Source: Labedella phragmitis (GTDB taxonomy: Bacteria; Actinomycetota; Actinomycetes; Actinomycetales; Microbacteriaceae). From it: a stretch of DNA of 64,000 nucleotides. Positions 31,313 to 39,907 of the stretch are shown here, piece after piece (position 1 is the stretch's first letter; each line of letters begins with the position of its first letter). The notes beneath the pieces were generated by a model, which searched no databases, had not been told where the DNA came from, and saw only the letters and a program-made list of their open reading frames with translations. The DNA lies in contig NZ_RZNB01000006.1 of the NCBI RefSeq assembly GCF_004078635.1, positions 62,001 through 126,000 of the forward strand, in the 5' to 3' direction. Position numbers and translations under genes: made by a program.

Positions 31313-33436
31313 ATGACTTACCCGGAGCCGCCCGTGGCGGCGAAGCGACCCACTCCCCGCGAGCACCACGGCGACGTCTTCGAGGACCCGTACGAGTGGC
31401 TGCGCGACAAGGAGTCGCCCGAGGTCATCGCCCACCTCGAGGAGGAGAACGACTTCACCGAGGCGAGCACGGCGCACCTCGAGGGCCTCAGGGGGCGCAT
31501 CTTCGAGGAGATCAAGGCGCGCACGCTCGAGACGGACCTGTCCGTCCCCGTCCGTGAGGGCGATCACTGGTACTACTCACGCAGCTTCGAGGGCAAGGAG
31601 TACGGAGTGCACTGCCGCGCTCCCATCTCCTCGCCCGACGATTGGACGCCTCCTGAGCTCGATGCCGACACCGAGGTTCCGGGCGAGGAGATCCTGCTCG
31701 ACGGCAACGTCGAGTCCGCCGGCCACGAGTTCTTCCGAATCGGCAGCTTCGACGTCTCGCGCGACGGCGCCCGGCTGCTCTACGGCGTCGACACGGAGGG
31801 CGACGAGCGCTACCTCCTCCGGATCCGCGAGCTCGCGACGGGCCGCGAGCTCGAAGACGAGATCCCCGGCACGTTCTCGGGGGCGATCTTCTCCCCCGAC
31901 GGACGCTTCGTGTTCTACTCCACCGTCGACGACGCCTGGCGTCCCGACACGATCTGGCGGCACGAGGTCGGAACGCCGGTCTCGGAGGACGTCGTCGTGC
32001 ACCACGAGGACGACGAGCGGTTCTGGGGCGGCATCGGTCTGACCCGCAGCGGCGAGTACCTCGTGATCGGTCTCGGCTCGTCGGTCACGAGCGAGTACCG
32101 GATCGCTCCGGCGAGCGACCCGACGGCCGAATTCCATGTCGTCTGGCCCCGCAGCGAGGGCGTCGAGTACTCGATCGAGCACGCGATCATCGGGGGCGAG
32201 TCCGTCCTCCTCGTCCTGCACAACAGCGACGCGCCCAACTTCGAACTCGTCTCCGTGTCGCCCGATGCACCGGGCTCCGGCCCCGCCGACGCGACCGTCG
32301 TCGTGGCCCACAGCACCGAGCGGCGCCTCGAGGCCGTCGACGCCTTCGCCCACCACCTCGCCTTCTCCTACCGGCGCGACGGCCTCACCCAGGTGGGCAC
32401 TGCCGTCCTCGACGCCGACTCGACCATCGCGGACATCACGATCGACGAGTTCGCGTTCGACGAGCCGCTCTACTCCGTCGGATTCGGGGGCAACCCGGAG
32501 TGGGAGCAGCCGACGCTACGCATCGGCTACGGCTCCTTCGTCACGCCGTCGAGCGTGTTCGATTGCGATGTGCGGACGGGCGAGCGCACGCTCCTCAAGC
32601 AGCAGCAGGTGCTCGGCGGCTACGATCCCGCCGACTACGAGCAGTCGCGCGAGTGGGCCGTGGCCGAGGACGGCACGCGGGTGCCGATCTCCCTCGTCTG
32701 GAAGAAGGACGGCCGCTCCGGCACGCGTCCGTTCCTCCTCTACGGCTACGGATCATACGAGTCGAGCATCGATCCGGCGCTGTCGATCGCACGCTTGTCG
32801 CTGCTCGACCGCGGAGCGGGCTTCGCGATCGCCCACGTGCGCGGCGGCGGCGAGCTCGGTCGCGCCTGGTACGAGGACGGCAAGCTCCTCACGAAGAAGA
32901 ACTCGTTCACCGATTTCGTCGCCTGCGCCCGGCACCTCGTCGCCGCGGGCATCACGCGCCCCGACACCCTCGTCGCGGAGGGCGGGAGCGCGGGAGGGCT
33001 CCTCATGGGCGCGGTCGCGAACCTCGCACCGGACGCGTTCGCCGGCATCCACGCCGCCGTGCCCTTCGTCGACGCGCTCACGACGATCCTCGACCCGAGT
33101 CTGCCCCTCACCGTCATCGAGTGGGACGAGTGGGGCGATCCGCTCCACGACGCCGATGTCTACGCCTACATGAAGAGCTACACGCCGTACGAGAACGTGC
33201 GCGAGGGCGTGGAGTACCCGCACATCCTCGCGACGACGAGCCTCAACGACACCCGGGTGTACTACGTCGAGCCTGCGAAGTGGGTCGCACGGTTGCGCGA
33301 GGTCGGCGCTCCCGTGCTCCTCAAGACCGAGATGGTCGCGGGCCACGGCGGCGTCAGTGGACGGTACGCCCAGTGGCGCGAACGCGCGTTCGAGCTCGCG
33401 TGGATCCTCGACGTCCTCGTGCTCGAGGCCGCCTGA
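31313..33436 (+). CDS. ptrB: Oligopeptidase B (S9A prolyl oligopeptidase family)
   Basis: This 707-residue serine peptidase cleaves small peptides after basic residues in the cytoplasm. The N-terminal beta-propeller starts with the family sequence HHGDVFEDPYEWLRDKESPE. The catalytic domain includes GYGSYESSIDPALSIARLSL, the nucleophile in GGSAGG (Ser559), Asp in TTSLNDTRV and His in VAGHGGVSGR. Length and motifs match oligopeptidase B rather than prolyl endopeptidase. It is a single gene; the ATG is close to a TTAGCGT box, so a leaderless mRNA is possible. Confidence 0.93.
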   Translation: MTYPEPPVAAKRPTPREHHGDVFEDPYEWLRDKESPEVIAHLEEENDFTEASTAHLEGLRGRIFEEIKARTLETDLSVPVREGDHWYYSRSFEGKEYGVHCRAPISSPDDWTPPELDADTEVPGEEILLDGNVESAGHEFFRIGSFDVSRDGARLLYGVDTEGDERYLLRIRELATGRELEDEIPGTFSGAIFSPDGRFVFYSTVDDAWRPDTIWRHEVGTPVSEDVVVHHEDDERFWGGIGLTRSGEYLVIGLGSSVTSEYRIAPASDPTAEFHVVWPRSEGVEYSIEHAIIGGESVLLVLHNSDAPNFELVSVSPDAPGSGPADATVVVAHSTERRLEAVDAFAHHLAFSYRRDGLTQVGTAVLDADSTIADITIDEFAFDEPLYSVGFGGNPEWEQPTLRIGYGSFVTPSSVFDCDVRTGERTLLKQQQVLGGYDPADYEQSREWAVAEDGTRVPISLVWKKDGRSGTRPFLLYGYGSYESSIDPALSIARLSLLDRGAGFAIAHVRGGGELGRAWYEDGKLLTKKNSFTDFVACARHLVAAGITRPDTLVAEGGSAGGLLMGAVANLAPDAFAGIHAAVPFVDALTTILDPSLPLTVIEWDEWGDPLHDADVYAYMKSYTPYENVREGVEYPHILATTSLNDTRVYYVEPAKWVARLREVGAPVLLKTEMVAGHGGVSGRYAQWRERAFELAWILDVLVLEAA

Positions 33437-33461
33437 CCGGATCGCGACACTCGGCCGCAGG

Positions 33462-33503
33462 AACGGCGAAGGGCGCACCTCTCGAGGTGCGCCCTTCGCC
33501 GTT
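33462..33503. terminator. Bidirectional hairpin terminator
   Basis: A perfect 20-bp stem (33462-33481 with 33484-33503) separates oligopeptidase B from the convergent phosphofructokinase gene. Confidence 0.8.
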
Positions 33504-33520
33504 GCGGGCTGTCGCCGGGA

Positions 33521-34549
33521 TCAGCCGAAGAGGATCGCGGCCTCGTCGTAGCGGTCCTGCGGCACGGTCTTGAGTCGGCCGACCGCGTCCGCGAACGGGA
33601 CGTTGACGACCTCGGTGCCGCGCAGAGCGACCATCGTGCCCCACTCCTCGCGCATGATCGAGTCGATCGCGGCCATGCCGAGGCGCGTCGAGAGGACCCG
33701 GTCGTAGGCGCTCGGCACGCCGCCGCGCTGCAGGTGACCGAGGACGGTCGCCCGGGACTCGACACCCGTGCGCGCCTCGATCTCGGGAGCGAGCATGTCG
33801 GCGATCCCGCCGAGCCGCGGGCGGTTGAACGCGTCGAGGCCCTTCTCCGAGTGGGCGGTCTCCATCGTGTTGAGGGTGAAGCCCTCCGCCACGACGACGA
33901 TCGGGGCGCGACCGCGGTCGGCGACGTTCTGCACCCACTCGCAGATCTGCTCCATCGACTGGGGCTGCTCGGGAATGAGGATCGCGTGGGCGCCGGCGGC
34001 CATGCCGGCGTGCAGGGCGATCCAGCCGACGTGGCGACCCATGACCTCGACGACCATGCAGCGCTTGTGGGACTCGGCGGTCGTTCGGACGCGGTCGATG
34101 GCCTCGGTGGCGATCTCGACGGCCGTGTCGAATCCGAACGAGTAGTCGGTCGCGTCGAGGTCGTTGTCGATGGTCTTCGGGACGCCGACGATCTTGAGGC
34201 CGGCGTCCGTCAGCCGCTTCGCCGCAGCGAGGGTGCCCTCTCCGCCGATCGCGATGAGCGCGTCGACCCCGATGCGGTCGAGCGTCGCCTGCACGTTCTC
34301 GGGACCACCGTGCGGGCCCTCGAACGGGTTCGTGCGGCTCGTACCGAGGATCGTGCCGCCCTGCTTCGACAGTCCGCGGACCGTGTGGCGATCGAGGGGC
34401 ATCGTGAGGCCCTCGACGACGCCGCGCCAGCCGTCACGGATGCCGACGAACGACTGGTTGTGGATCTTCGTGCCCTTGAGGACGGCTCCGCGGATCACCG
34501 CGTTCAGTCCGGGACAGTCCCCACCGCTCGTGAGCACACCAATACGCAT
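33521..34549 (-). CDS. pfkA: 6-phosphofructokinase
   Basis: This 342-residue phosphofructokinase phosphorylates fructose 6-phosphate in glycolysis. Motifs are LTSGGDCPGLNAVIRG (5-20), IGGEGT (101-106), PKTIDND (124-130, with the catalytic Asp), GRHVGWIA and LGHLQRGG. At the two positions that usually separate phosphoryl donors, it has Gly (in GGEGT), as in ATP enzymes, with Lys before TIDND, as in pyrophosphate enzymes. This mix is known from actinobacterial ATP-PFKs. ATP use is therefore likely but not certain. Confidence 0.95.
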   Translation of the reverse strand: MRIGVLTSGGDCPGLNAVIRGAVLKGTKIHNQSFVGIRDGWRGVVEGLTMPLDRHTVRGLSKQGGTILGTSRTNPFEGPHGGPENVQATLDRIGVDALIAIGGEGTLAAAKRLTDAGLKIVGVPKTIDNDLDATDYSFGFDTAVEIATEAIDRVRTTAESHKRCMVVEVMGRHVGWIALHAGMAAGAHAILIPEQPQSMEQICEWVQNVADRGRAPIVVVAEGFTLNTMETAHSEKGLDAFNRPRLGGIADMLAPEIEARTGVESRATVLGHLQRGGVPSAYDRVLSTRLGMAAIDSIMREEWGTMVALRGTEVVNVPFADAVGRLKTVPQDRYDEAAILFG

Positions 34550-34630
34550 CGAGTTGGCCTTTCGACTTCGTTCACGGCATCCTCGCGGTCGCGATCGCCG
34601 CCATCACGACCCTAGCGCGTGGGAGCGGAG

Positions 34631-34636
34631 TATTCT
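34631..34636 (+). promoter_or_regulatory. -10 box for the mycoredoxin gene
   Basis: TATTCT lies 8 nt before the ATG at 34644, so transcription would start at or next to the ATG and the message would be leaderless, as is common in actinobacteria. Confidence 0.45.
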
Positions 34637-34643
34637 GACAGGT

Positions 34644-34901
34644 ATGGATTACACCCCGGAGCCCTCGAGCATCACCATGTTCACGACGGAATGGTGCGGC
34701 TACTGCGCCCGTCTGAAGAAGCAGCTCGACGGCGCGGGCATCGCGTACACCGAGATCGACATCGAGAACGTCGAGGGCACCGCGGACTACGTCGCGAGCG
34801 TCAACGGCGGCAACCAGACGGTGCCGACGGTCGTCTTCCCCGACGGCTCGACCGCGACCAACCCTTCCCTCTTCGAGGTCCGCGAGCGCATCTCCGCCTG
34901 A
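34644..34901 (+). CDS. Mycoredoxin/glutaredoxin-like protein
   Basis: This 85-residue thioredoxin-fold redoxin has active site TEWCGYC (Cys18, Cys21), cis-proline segment QTVPTVVFPDGS and the glutaredoxin-like IDIENVEG strand. CGYC redoxins of actinobacteria reduce mixed disulfides with mycothiol (mycoredoxin-1). The gene is divergent from phosphofructokinase. No mycothiol biosynthesis gene is present in the window. Confidence 0.9.
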   Translation: MDYTPEPSSITMFTTEWCGYCARLKKQLDGAGIAYTEIDIENVEGTADYVASVNGGNQTVPTVVFPDGSTATNPSLFEVRERISA

Positions 34902-35217
34902 GGGACGGGATCAGCCGATCGCGACGGACCCGGTGAGGACGGCGACGAGCAGCATCACGAGGGACACCACGACCGCCCGCCACCGCCACAGCACCTTCTT
35001 GTGAGGATCACGCTCGTTCTCCCGGTATCGAAACCTGCCGGCGGTCGGGGCCGACACCGACGAGGAGGCGATCAGTCGTACGCGTCGCGCCCCGCTCGGC
35101 ACCGAAATGGCCGCGCTTGAGGCTCTCGCCGCCGACATCGTTCTCCGATCGCTCGATACGGCACCTGCGTCCGCAGGACGATGTCCGACGGAGATACTCC
35201 TCGGTTCTCACCGCCAG
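34902..35217. other. Gap with one doubtful small ORF
   Basis: About 315 bp lie between the mycoredoxin gene and the alpha/beta hydrolase gene. The only candidate is the small membrane ORF listed at 34911-35138. I see no RNA gene, strong hairpin or repeat. Confidence 0.5.
34911..35138 (-). CDS. Possible small single-helix membrane protein
   Basis: This 75-residue ORF of unknown function has a C-terminal hydrophobic helix (WRAVVVSLVMLLVAVLTGSVA) preceded by a basic RYRENERDPHKKVLWRWR segment, like a signal anchor. The N-terminal half is Ser/Ala/Arg-rich and could be non-coding; a start nearer the helix would give about 40 residues. No clear ribosome site decides it. It may not be real. Confidence 0.35.
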   Translation of the reverse strand: MSAARASSAAISVPSGARRVRLIASSSVSAPTAGRFRYRENERDPHKKVLWRWRAVVVSLVMLLVAVLTGSVAIG

Positions 35218-36042
35218 TCACGACACGACCGTGGCCAGCCATCTCGTGATTTCGGCGGAGAGACCGGCAGGCGCGTCGAGCTGGATGAGGTGGCCCGCGT
35301 CCTGGATGAGGGTGACGGAGGCATGGGGAATCGCGGCCCGCAGTCGGTCGGCTCGATCCTTCGGTATCCAGGCGTCCTCGGCTCCCCAGACGATGTGCAC
35401 CGGCTCGGAGATGGTCCCGTATCGTGCCTCCACCTCGTCAGTGAATCGCTCGTCGGCCTCCGCGATCTGCCGGTAGAACGCACCCTGTCCCTCTTCACCC
35501 AGCCAGGGACTCACCAGCATGTCGAGGTCGTCGTCGCGGACACCGCGGTGACTCGCCCCACGGATGTACGCCTCGATCGCACCGCGGTGCACTGCGGACG
35601 GCAACTGGGTGAAGACCTCCGCGTTCCGCTTCACGAGGTTGAAGAACGGCGACCCCCACGGCGACAGTGCCACAACGTCGACGAGACAGAGCGAGGCATA
35701 GGCCGCGCCGTGGAGCACTCGCGCGCGCAGGGCGACGGCGCCCCCGAAATCGTGAGCGATGACGTGGGGCCGATGAAGACCCCATTGCTCGAGTAAGAAC
35801 GCGAACAGCTGGCCCTGAGTACCGAGATCCACCGCATGAGACGGGTCCTTGGAAGACGCACCGTAGCCGGGCATGTCCCACAGATAGACGGTGAACCGCC
35901 GCGAGAGAGCGTCGGCGAATGGCCGCCACAGCGCGGACGACCACGGCGTTCCGTGGAGAAGCACCACGGCCGGGCCAGCACCGTGACGGTCCCATTTGAC
36001 GCTCCGACCCTGCCACATGATCTCTCGAGTCAAACGATGCAT
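35218..36042 (-). CDS. Alpha/beta hydrolase with Asp nucleophile motif
   Basis: This 274-residue alpha/beta hydrolase has oxyanion loop HGTPWS (30-35), nucleophile elbow AHDFGG (Asp98), acid in WGAEDAWIP and His in DAGHLIQLD. The elbow has Asp instead of Ser, the arrangement of haloalkane dehalogenases and epoxide hydrolases, so ordinary esterase activity is unlikely. The sequence does not say which. The ATG at 36042 is preferred because GGAGG lies 6 nt before it; an ATG at 36048 abuts the ribosome site. Confidence 0.87.
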   Translation of the reverse strand: MHRLTREIMWQGRSVKWDRHGAGPAVVLLHGTPWSSALWRPFADALSRRFTVYLWDMPGYGASSKDPSHAVDLGTQGQLFAFLLEQWGLHRPHVIAHDFGGAVALRARVLHGAAYASLCLVDVVALSPWGSPFFNLVKRNAEVFTQLPSAVHRGAIEAYIRGASHRGVRDDDLDMLVSPWLGEEGQGAFYRQIAEADERFTDEVEARYGTISEPVHIVWGAEDAWIPKDRADRLRAAIPHASVTLIQDAGHLIQLDAPAGLSAEITRWLATVVS

Positions 36043-36246
36043 AGTCATCCTCCGATTGTTCCAAGGATCAGTCGATCCTGCCGTAGGAGGACGGTTCTCT
36101 CCGGCATGGCGTGTTTCAGTATCGGGTGATCCGTGTGATCGGTGTGAGGCTCGGACGGTCGAGGCGGCACCTGGCTCGCGTGCTCGTCATCGGATGACGG
36201 CGGGCACGCGATCGGAATACCGCCGACCGACGGTGGATCCGCCGAC

Positions 36247-38397
36247 CTAGGCGGCCGCCTCGATCGCCTGCCCGAGCAGGTGGATGAGCGCGTTGAGCTG
36301 GACGGAGTCGCTCGAGCCGCGGTCCTGGTCGGAGCCGTCGAGGGCGCGCGCCGCGAGCCCCTGCTTCGAATCGATGAGTTCGGCGATCTTCGTGTCGATC
36401 GTGTGGGCGGCGATGATGCGCCACGCCGTCACCGGCTCGTCCTGGCCGATGCGGTGGACACGGTCGATCGCCTGCGTCTGCTCGGCCGCCGTCCACGACA
36501 GTTCGGCGAGCACGACGTTCGAGGCCGCCTGCAGGTTGACGCCGACGCCGGCCGCCGTGAGCGAGCAGACCGCGATCGACACCGAGTCGTCGGTGTTGAA
36601 CGCGTCGATGGCCTGCTGCCTCGCGATCGCCTGCTGGTCGCCTCGGATCGAGACGGTCCCGATGCCGCGCGACTGGAACACGCGCTCGGCCTGGTCCATG
36701 ACGTCGATGTGCTTGGCGAAGAACACGACCTTGCCGACGGAGCGGGCCAACTGAGCGGTGTAGTCGGCCGCGAGCCCGGCCTTCGCCTGGCCGATCTTGC
36801 GGACCATCGTGAAGACGTTCTCCTGCCCGCCGGCGCCCTTCGACTCCTCGAGCTCGGACTGCGCGACCATCCGGAGCAGCTCCGTGGACGGGTCGCGCCA
36901 GTCGTCGCCCCGCGCCTCGGCGGCGCGCTGGAAACGTGTGAGCAGTCGGGCGCCGAGCTCGCGCTCCGCGTCGCGGATGGAGCGTCCGAGTTCGTCGTCG
37001 AGTTCGACGGGGAGATCGGCCACGCGCTTCGCCGGGAGGTCTGCGGCGACATCGACCTTCCGACGACGCACGATGCCCATGTCGATGACGGCTTCGCGCG
37101 CCGCGCGGTAGAAGCCGTGGTCGGCGGGCGTCAACTCGGTGGCGTCGAGCCGCTCCATGAGCTCGGCCGTCGGCTTGTCACCCGAGACCCAGCCGAGGAA
37201 CTGCCAGATCGCGTTGAAGTCCTCGACGTCGTTGATGAGGGGTGTTCCCGTGAGGGCGAGCATGAGCGGATCCCCGCCCGGCGCGTTCTCCCGGATGCGC
37301 TGCGCGAGCGACAGCACGTGCTGCGACCGCTGCGAGTGCAGGTTCTTGATGAAGTGCGCCTCGTCGACGACCATGCCCTTGAACCCGAGCTGACCGAGCC
37401 AGCCGAGGTGGCGATCGAGCACTTCGTAGTTGACGATGACGACATCGGCGAAGGCGTCGATGTCGCGGCCGTCGCCGTGGATGACGGTCGCCCGACGCAA
37501 CGGCGTCCAGCGCTCGACCTCACGGGCCCAGTTCATCTTGACGACGTTCGGCACGATGACGAGCAGCGGGTAGGCATCGGCGACCGAGGCCGCGAGCACG
37601 GATTGCGCCGTCTTGCCGAGGCCGGGCTCGTCGGCGAGGAGGAAGCTCCGGTGTCCTTCCCTGACCGCTTCGACGAAGCGGGCCTGGTGCGCCATGATCT
37701 CCATGCCGCGCGGGGCGAGCCGATCGATCTCCGGCGCCGCGGGAAGCTCCATCGAGGCCGCTCCGCCTCCGGCGCCCTGCTCGAACGCCTTGTACAGCGG
37801 GCTCATGAGTTCCCAACCGTCGAGCCGGCGGCGAGGTGTGGTCGTCTCGACCGCCTTGCTGAAGTCCGGAGCGAGGAACGGGTTCGCGAGCTGACGGGAG
37901 ACCACGGACTGCGGGAGGACCTGACGCTCCGCGAGCTCCGCGGGGATCATCGAGGGGGCCTCGGCCTTCTGCGTCGAGATGATGAGCTCGTCGGGGCTGA
38001 GTTCCGCACCGGATTCGATGAGCCAGTCGCGACGCAAGCGCTGCGCGACGGGGCTCGTGGTCTGGTCCACCTCGAGCAACTGGATGAGCGAGGTGTCCCG
38101 AGCGGCCGTCTTCGCGAGGATCGTCGCGACTCCGTCGAGGCGCTTGAGCAGCTCGGCCCGCGCGGCGTCGCCGATGGCCTGGTCGGCTTTGACTCGCGCG
38201 CGCTCCTCACGGACGAGGAACGCGATGACCTGGAACTTGACGCGGTTCGTGGGGCCGACTTTGCCCTTTTGAGCCTTCGCCTCGACCTCACGCACCTTGC
38301 GCGCGAGGATCGGGATGAGCGGCGCGTCGTCGTCATGGCGAGCCACGGCTCGGCTGGACGATCTTCCCGACGAACGTCGGTGACCGGAGTACGGCAT
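36247..38397 (-). CDS. SNF2-family DEAD/H-box helicase-like ATPase
   Basis: This 716-residue Swi2/Snf2-type ATPase, a possible DNA translocase, has a distinctive 220-residue N-terminal region (KVREVEAKAQKGK, then LERLDGVATILAKT). Motor motifs are DEPGLGKT (Walker A, 256-263), VDEAH (Walker B), ALTGTPLIND (motif III) and, in the second lobe, SLTAAGVGVNL and IDRVHRIGQ (motif VI). AGGAGG and an ATG at 38397 fix the start within a longer frame. No restriction, modification or defence gene is adjacent, so a DNA repair or chromatin role is no more supported than others. Confidence 0.9.
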   Translation of the reverse strand: MPYSGHRRSSGRSSSRAVARHDDDAPLIPILARKVREVEAKAQKGKVGPTNRVKFQVIAFLVREERARVKADQAIGDAARAELLKRLDGVATILAKTAARDTSLIQLLEVDQTTSPVAQRLRRDWLIESGAELSPDELIISTQKAEAPSMIPAELAERQVLPQSVVSRQLANPFLAPDFSKAVETTTPRRRLDGWELMSPLYKAFEQGAGGGAASMELPAAPEIDRLAPRGMEIMAHQARFVEAVREGHRSFLLADEPGLGKTAQSVLAASVADAYPLLVIVPNVVKMNWAREVERWTPLRRATVIHGDGRDIDAFADVVIVNYEVLDRHLGWLGQLGFKGMVVDEAHFIKNLHSQRSQHVLSLAQRIRENAPGGDPLMLALTGTPLINDVEDFNAIWQFLGWVSGDKPTAELMERLDATELTPADHGFYRAAREAVIDMGIVRRRKVDVAADLPAKRVADLPVELDDELGRSIRDAERELGARLLTRFQRAAEARGDDWRDPSTELLRMVAQSELEESKGAGGQENVFTMVRKIGQAKAGLAADYTAQLARSVGKVVFFAKHIDVMDQAERVFQSRGIGTVSIRGDQQAIARQQAIDAFNTDDSVSIAVCSLTAAGVGVNLQAASNVVLAELSWTAAEQTQAIDRVHRIGQDEPVTAWRIIAAHTIDTKIAELIDSKQGLAARALDGSDQDRGSSDSVQLNALIHLLGQAIEAAA

Positions 38398-38576
38398 GCT
38401 CCTCCTGAGCAGTCGAGGACCCGACGCTGACGGCGCCGGCCTGATCGAGTCGCCCGTGTGTTCCGTCCGATCAACGCGAATGACGCCCGCGGATCGTCGA
38501 GCCCCCACGCGGCCGACTCCACCAGTCTACGCCACGGGCCGACCGCCCGGCGCACGCCGTGTGAACGGCGGTCGGC

Positions 38577-39338
38577 TCACCGTGACGAGGGGATGTCCGT
38601 CCAGCTGCCGAACTTGGCGCTGCGACCGTCGCCCGACGACCGGCCCGTGAGCCGGCGCCGGATCCACGGGACGACGTGCTCCCGGTAGTAGGCGAGCTCA
38701 TCGCGGAACCGCACGGCGGATTCCCCGCCGGGAGCGTCGATCGTCCAGTCCGACGGGTGCTCGTAGCCGAGCGTCGCGAGCACGCGCGCGGCCACCCGAT
38801 GATGGCCGACCGGGCCGAGATGCAACCGGTCGCGGGACCAGTAGGGCGAGCGGGCGAGCTCGCGGTCCGACCAGTTGTCGGCGAACAGGACACCGTGTTC
38901 GGCGGCGAGCGCCGCGACGCTCGCGTTGAGCGCGTCGCCCTTCGCCTCGATGCGGGCCTGCATCGGGAGCCCCGCCGTGGGGTTGGCGCCGCTCAGCAGC
39001 ACGAGCTGGGCCCCCGATGCCGCGACGCGATCCATGACCTCGGTCATCCGGGCGAGCAGCCTCTGCGGGTCGCTGCGCGGGCGCAGGATGTCGTTGCCGC
39101 CTCCGTTGAAGGTCACGAGGGTGGGGCCGAGGGCGAGCGCGGCGGGGAGCTGCTCGCCGATGATGGGCTCGAGGAGCCGACCGCGGATCGCGAGATTGGC
39201 GTAGCGGACGCGGGCTCCGGAGGCCGCGAGGCCCTCGGCGACGAGATCGGCCCAACCCCGCACTCCCCCGCCGGGCAGGTCGTCGCCGACCCCTTCCGTG
39301 AAGCTGTCTCCGAGCGCGACATACCTGATCTCGTCCAT
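38577..39338 (-). CDS. SGNH/GDSL-type esterase
   Basis: This 253-residue SGNH hydrolase without a signal peptide has block I ALGDSFTEG (Ser), block III FNGGGND (Asn) and block V SRDRLHLG (Asp and His). Such enzymes hydrolyse acyl or acetyl esters. The ATG at 39338 has GAGG close before it. It is read in the same direction as the SNF2 gene, 179 bp upstream of it, and divergent from the DUF3140 gene. Confidence 0.88.
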   Translation of the reverse strand: MDEIRYVALGDSFTEGVGDDLPGGGVRGWADLVAEGLAASGARVRYANLAIRGRLLEPIIGEQLPAALALGPTLVTFNGGGNDILRPRSDPQRLLARMTEVMDRVAASGAQLVLLSGANPTAGLPMQARIEAKGDALNASVAALAAEHGVLFADNWSDRELARSPYWSRDRLHLGPVGHHRVAARVLATLGYEHPSDWTIDAPGGESAVRFRDELAYYREHVVPWIRRRLTGRSSGDGRSAKFGSWTDIPSSR

Positions 39339-39417
39339 CACCTCAGTCTCGCACCGTCGCCGCTCCGCGCTCCGCAAGGGGCTCGCGGGTGATCCGCGGG
39401 GAGGTCAGCATGGAGGC

Positions 39418-39762
39418 ATGAGTGAGAACACGGGAAACGACGCCGACGACATCCGACGCGACTTCCACGACGCCGTGAACATGACGGCGTCCGAGTTGTC
39501 CGCCTGGGTCGACACGGACGACTCGAAAGCCGTGGGCCAGAAGAAGGACGGCGGTGGCGAGTCGACGGGTCACGAGAGCGGGCGCCGCATCGTCGAGCTC
39601 CTGCGCACGAAGAAGGACGACCTGAGCGACGACGATCTCACGCACATGAAGAAGGTGGCGGGCTACGTGTCGCGGCACCTCGCGCAGCGGCCGTCGGGCG
39701 ACGTCACCGACACCCCGTGGCGCTACTCCCTCATGAACTGGGGCCACGACCCCGAGAAGTGA
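39418..39762 (+). CDS. DUF3140 family protein
   Basis: This 114-residue protein matches DUF3140, whose members have the pattern DFHDAVNMTASELSAWVDTD, then HESGRRIVELLRTKK and HMKKVAGYVSRHLAQRP, ending WRYSLMNWGHDP. The function of DUF3140 is unknown; it is a small, charged, soluble protein found mainly in actinobacteria. The ATG at 39418 follows GGAGGC. It is a single gene. Confidence 0.88.
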   Translation: MSENTGNDADDIRRDFHDAVNMTASELSAWVDTDDSKAVGQKKDGGGESTGHESGRRIVELLRTKKDDLSDDDLTHMKKVAGYVSRHLAQRPSGDVTDTPWRYSLMNWGHDPEK

Positions 39763-39907
39763 TCGCGGCCTCTGCGCCCGCCCCGCCCCCGGGTGCCCCA
39801 GCACTTCCTTCGTGCACGCGACTTCGCGCACATGAGGAGCGTTCAGGCATAGGCGTGAGGCGTCGGGCGGTCGTGTGCCTCTCGAGGCGGGTTCGTTCCC
39901 GCGGCCG

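Noticed and set aside
36247-38397. Defence-island SNF2 helicase
   Set aside because: The motor is real, but neighbours are an esterase and a hydrolase. No nuclease, methylase or other defence gene is near, so there is no support for a defence system.
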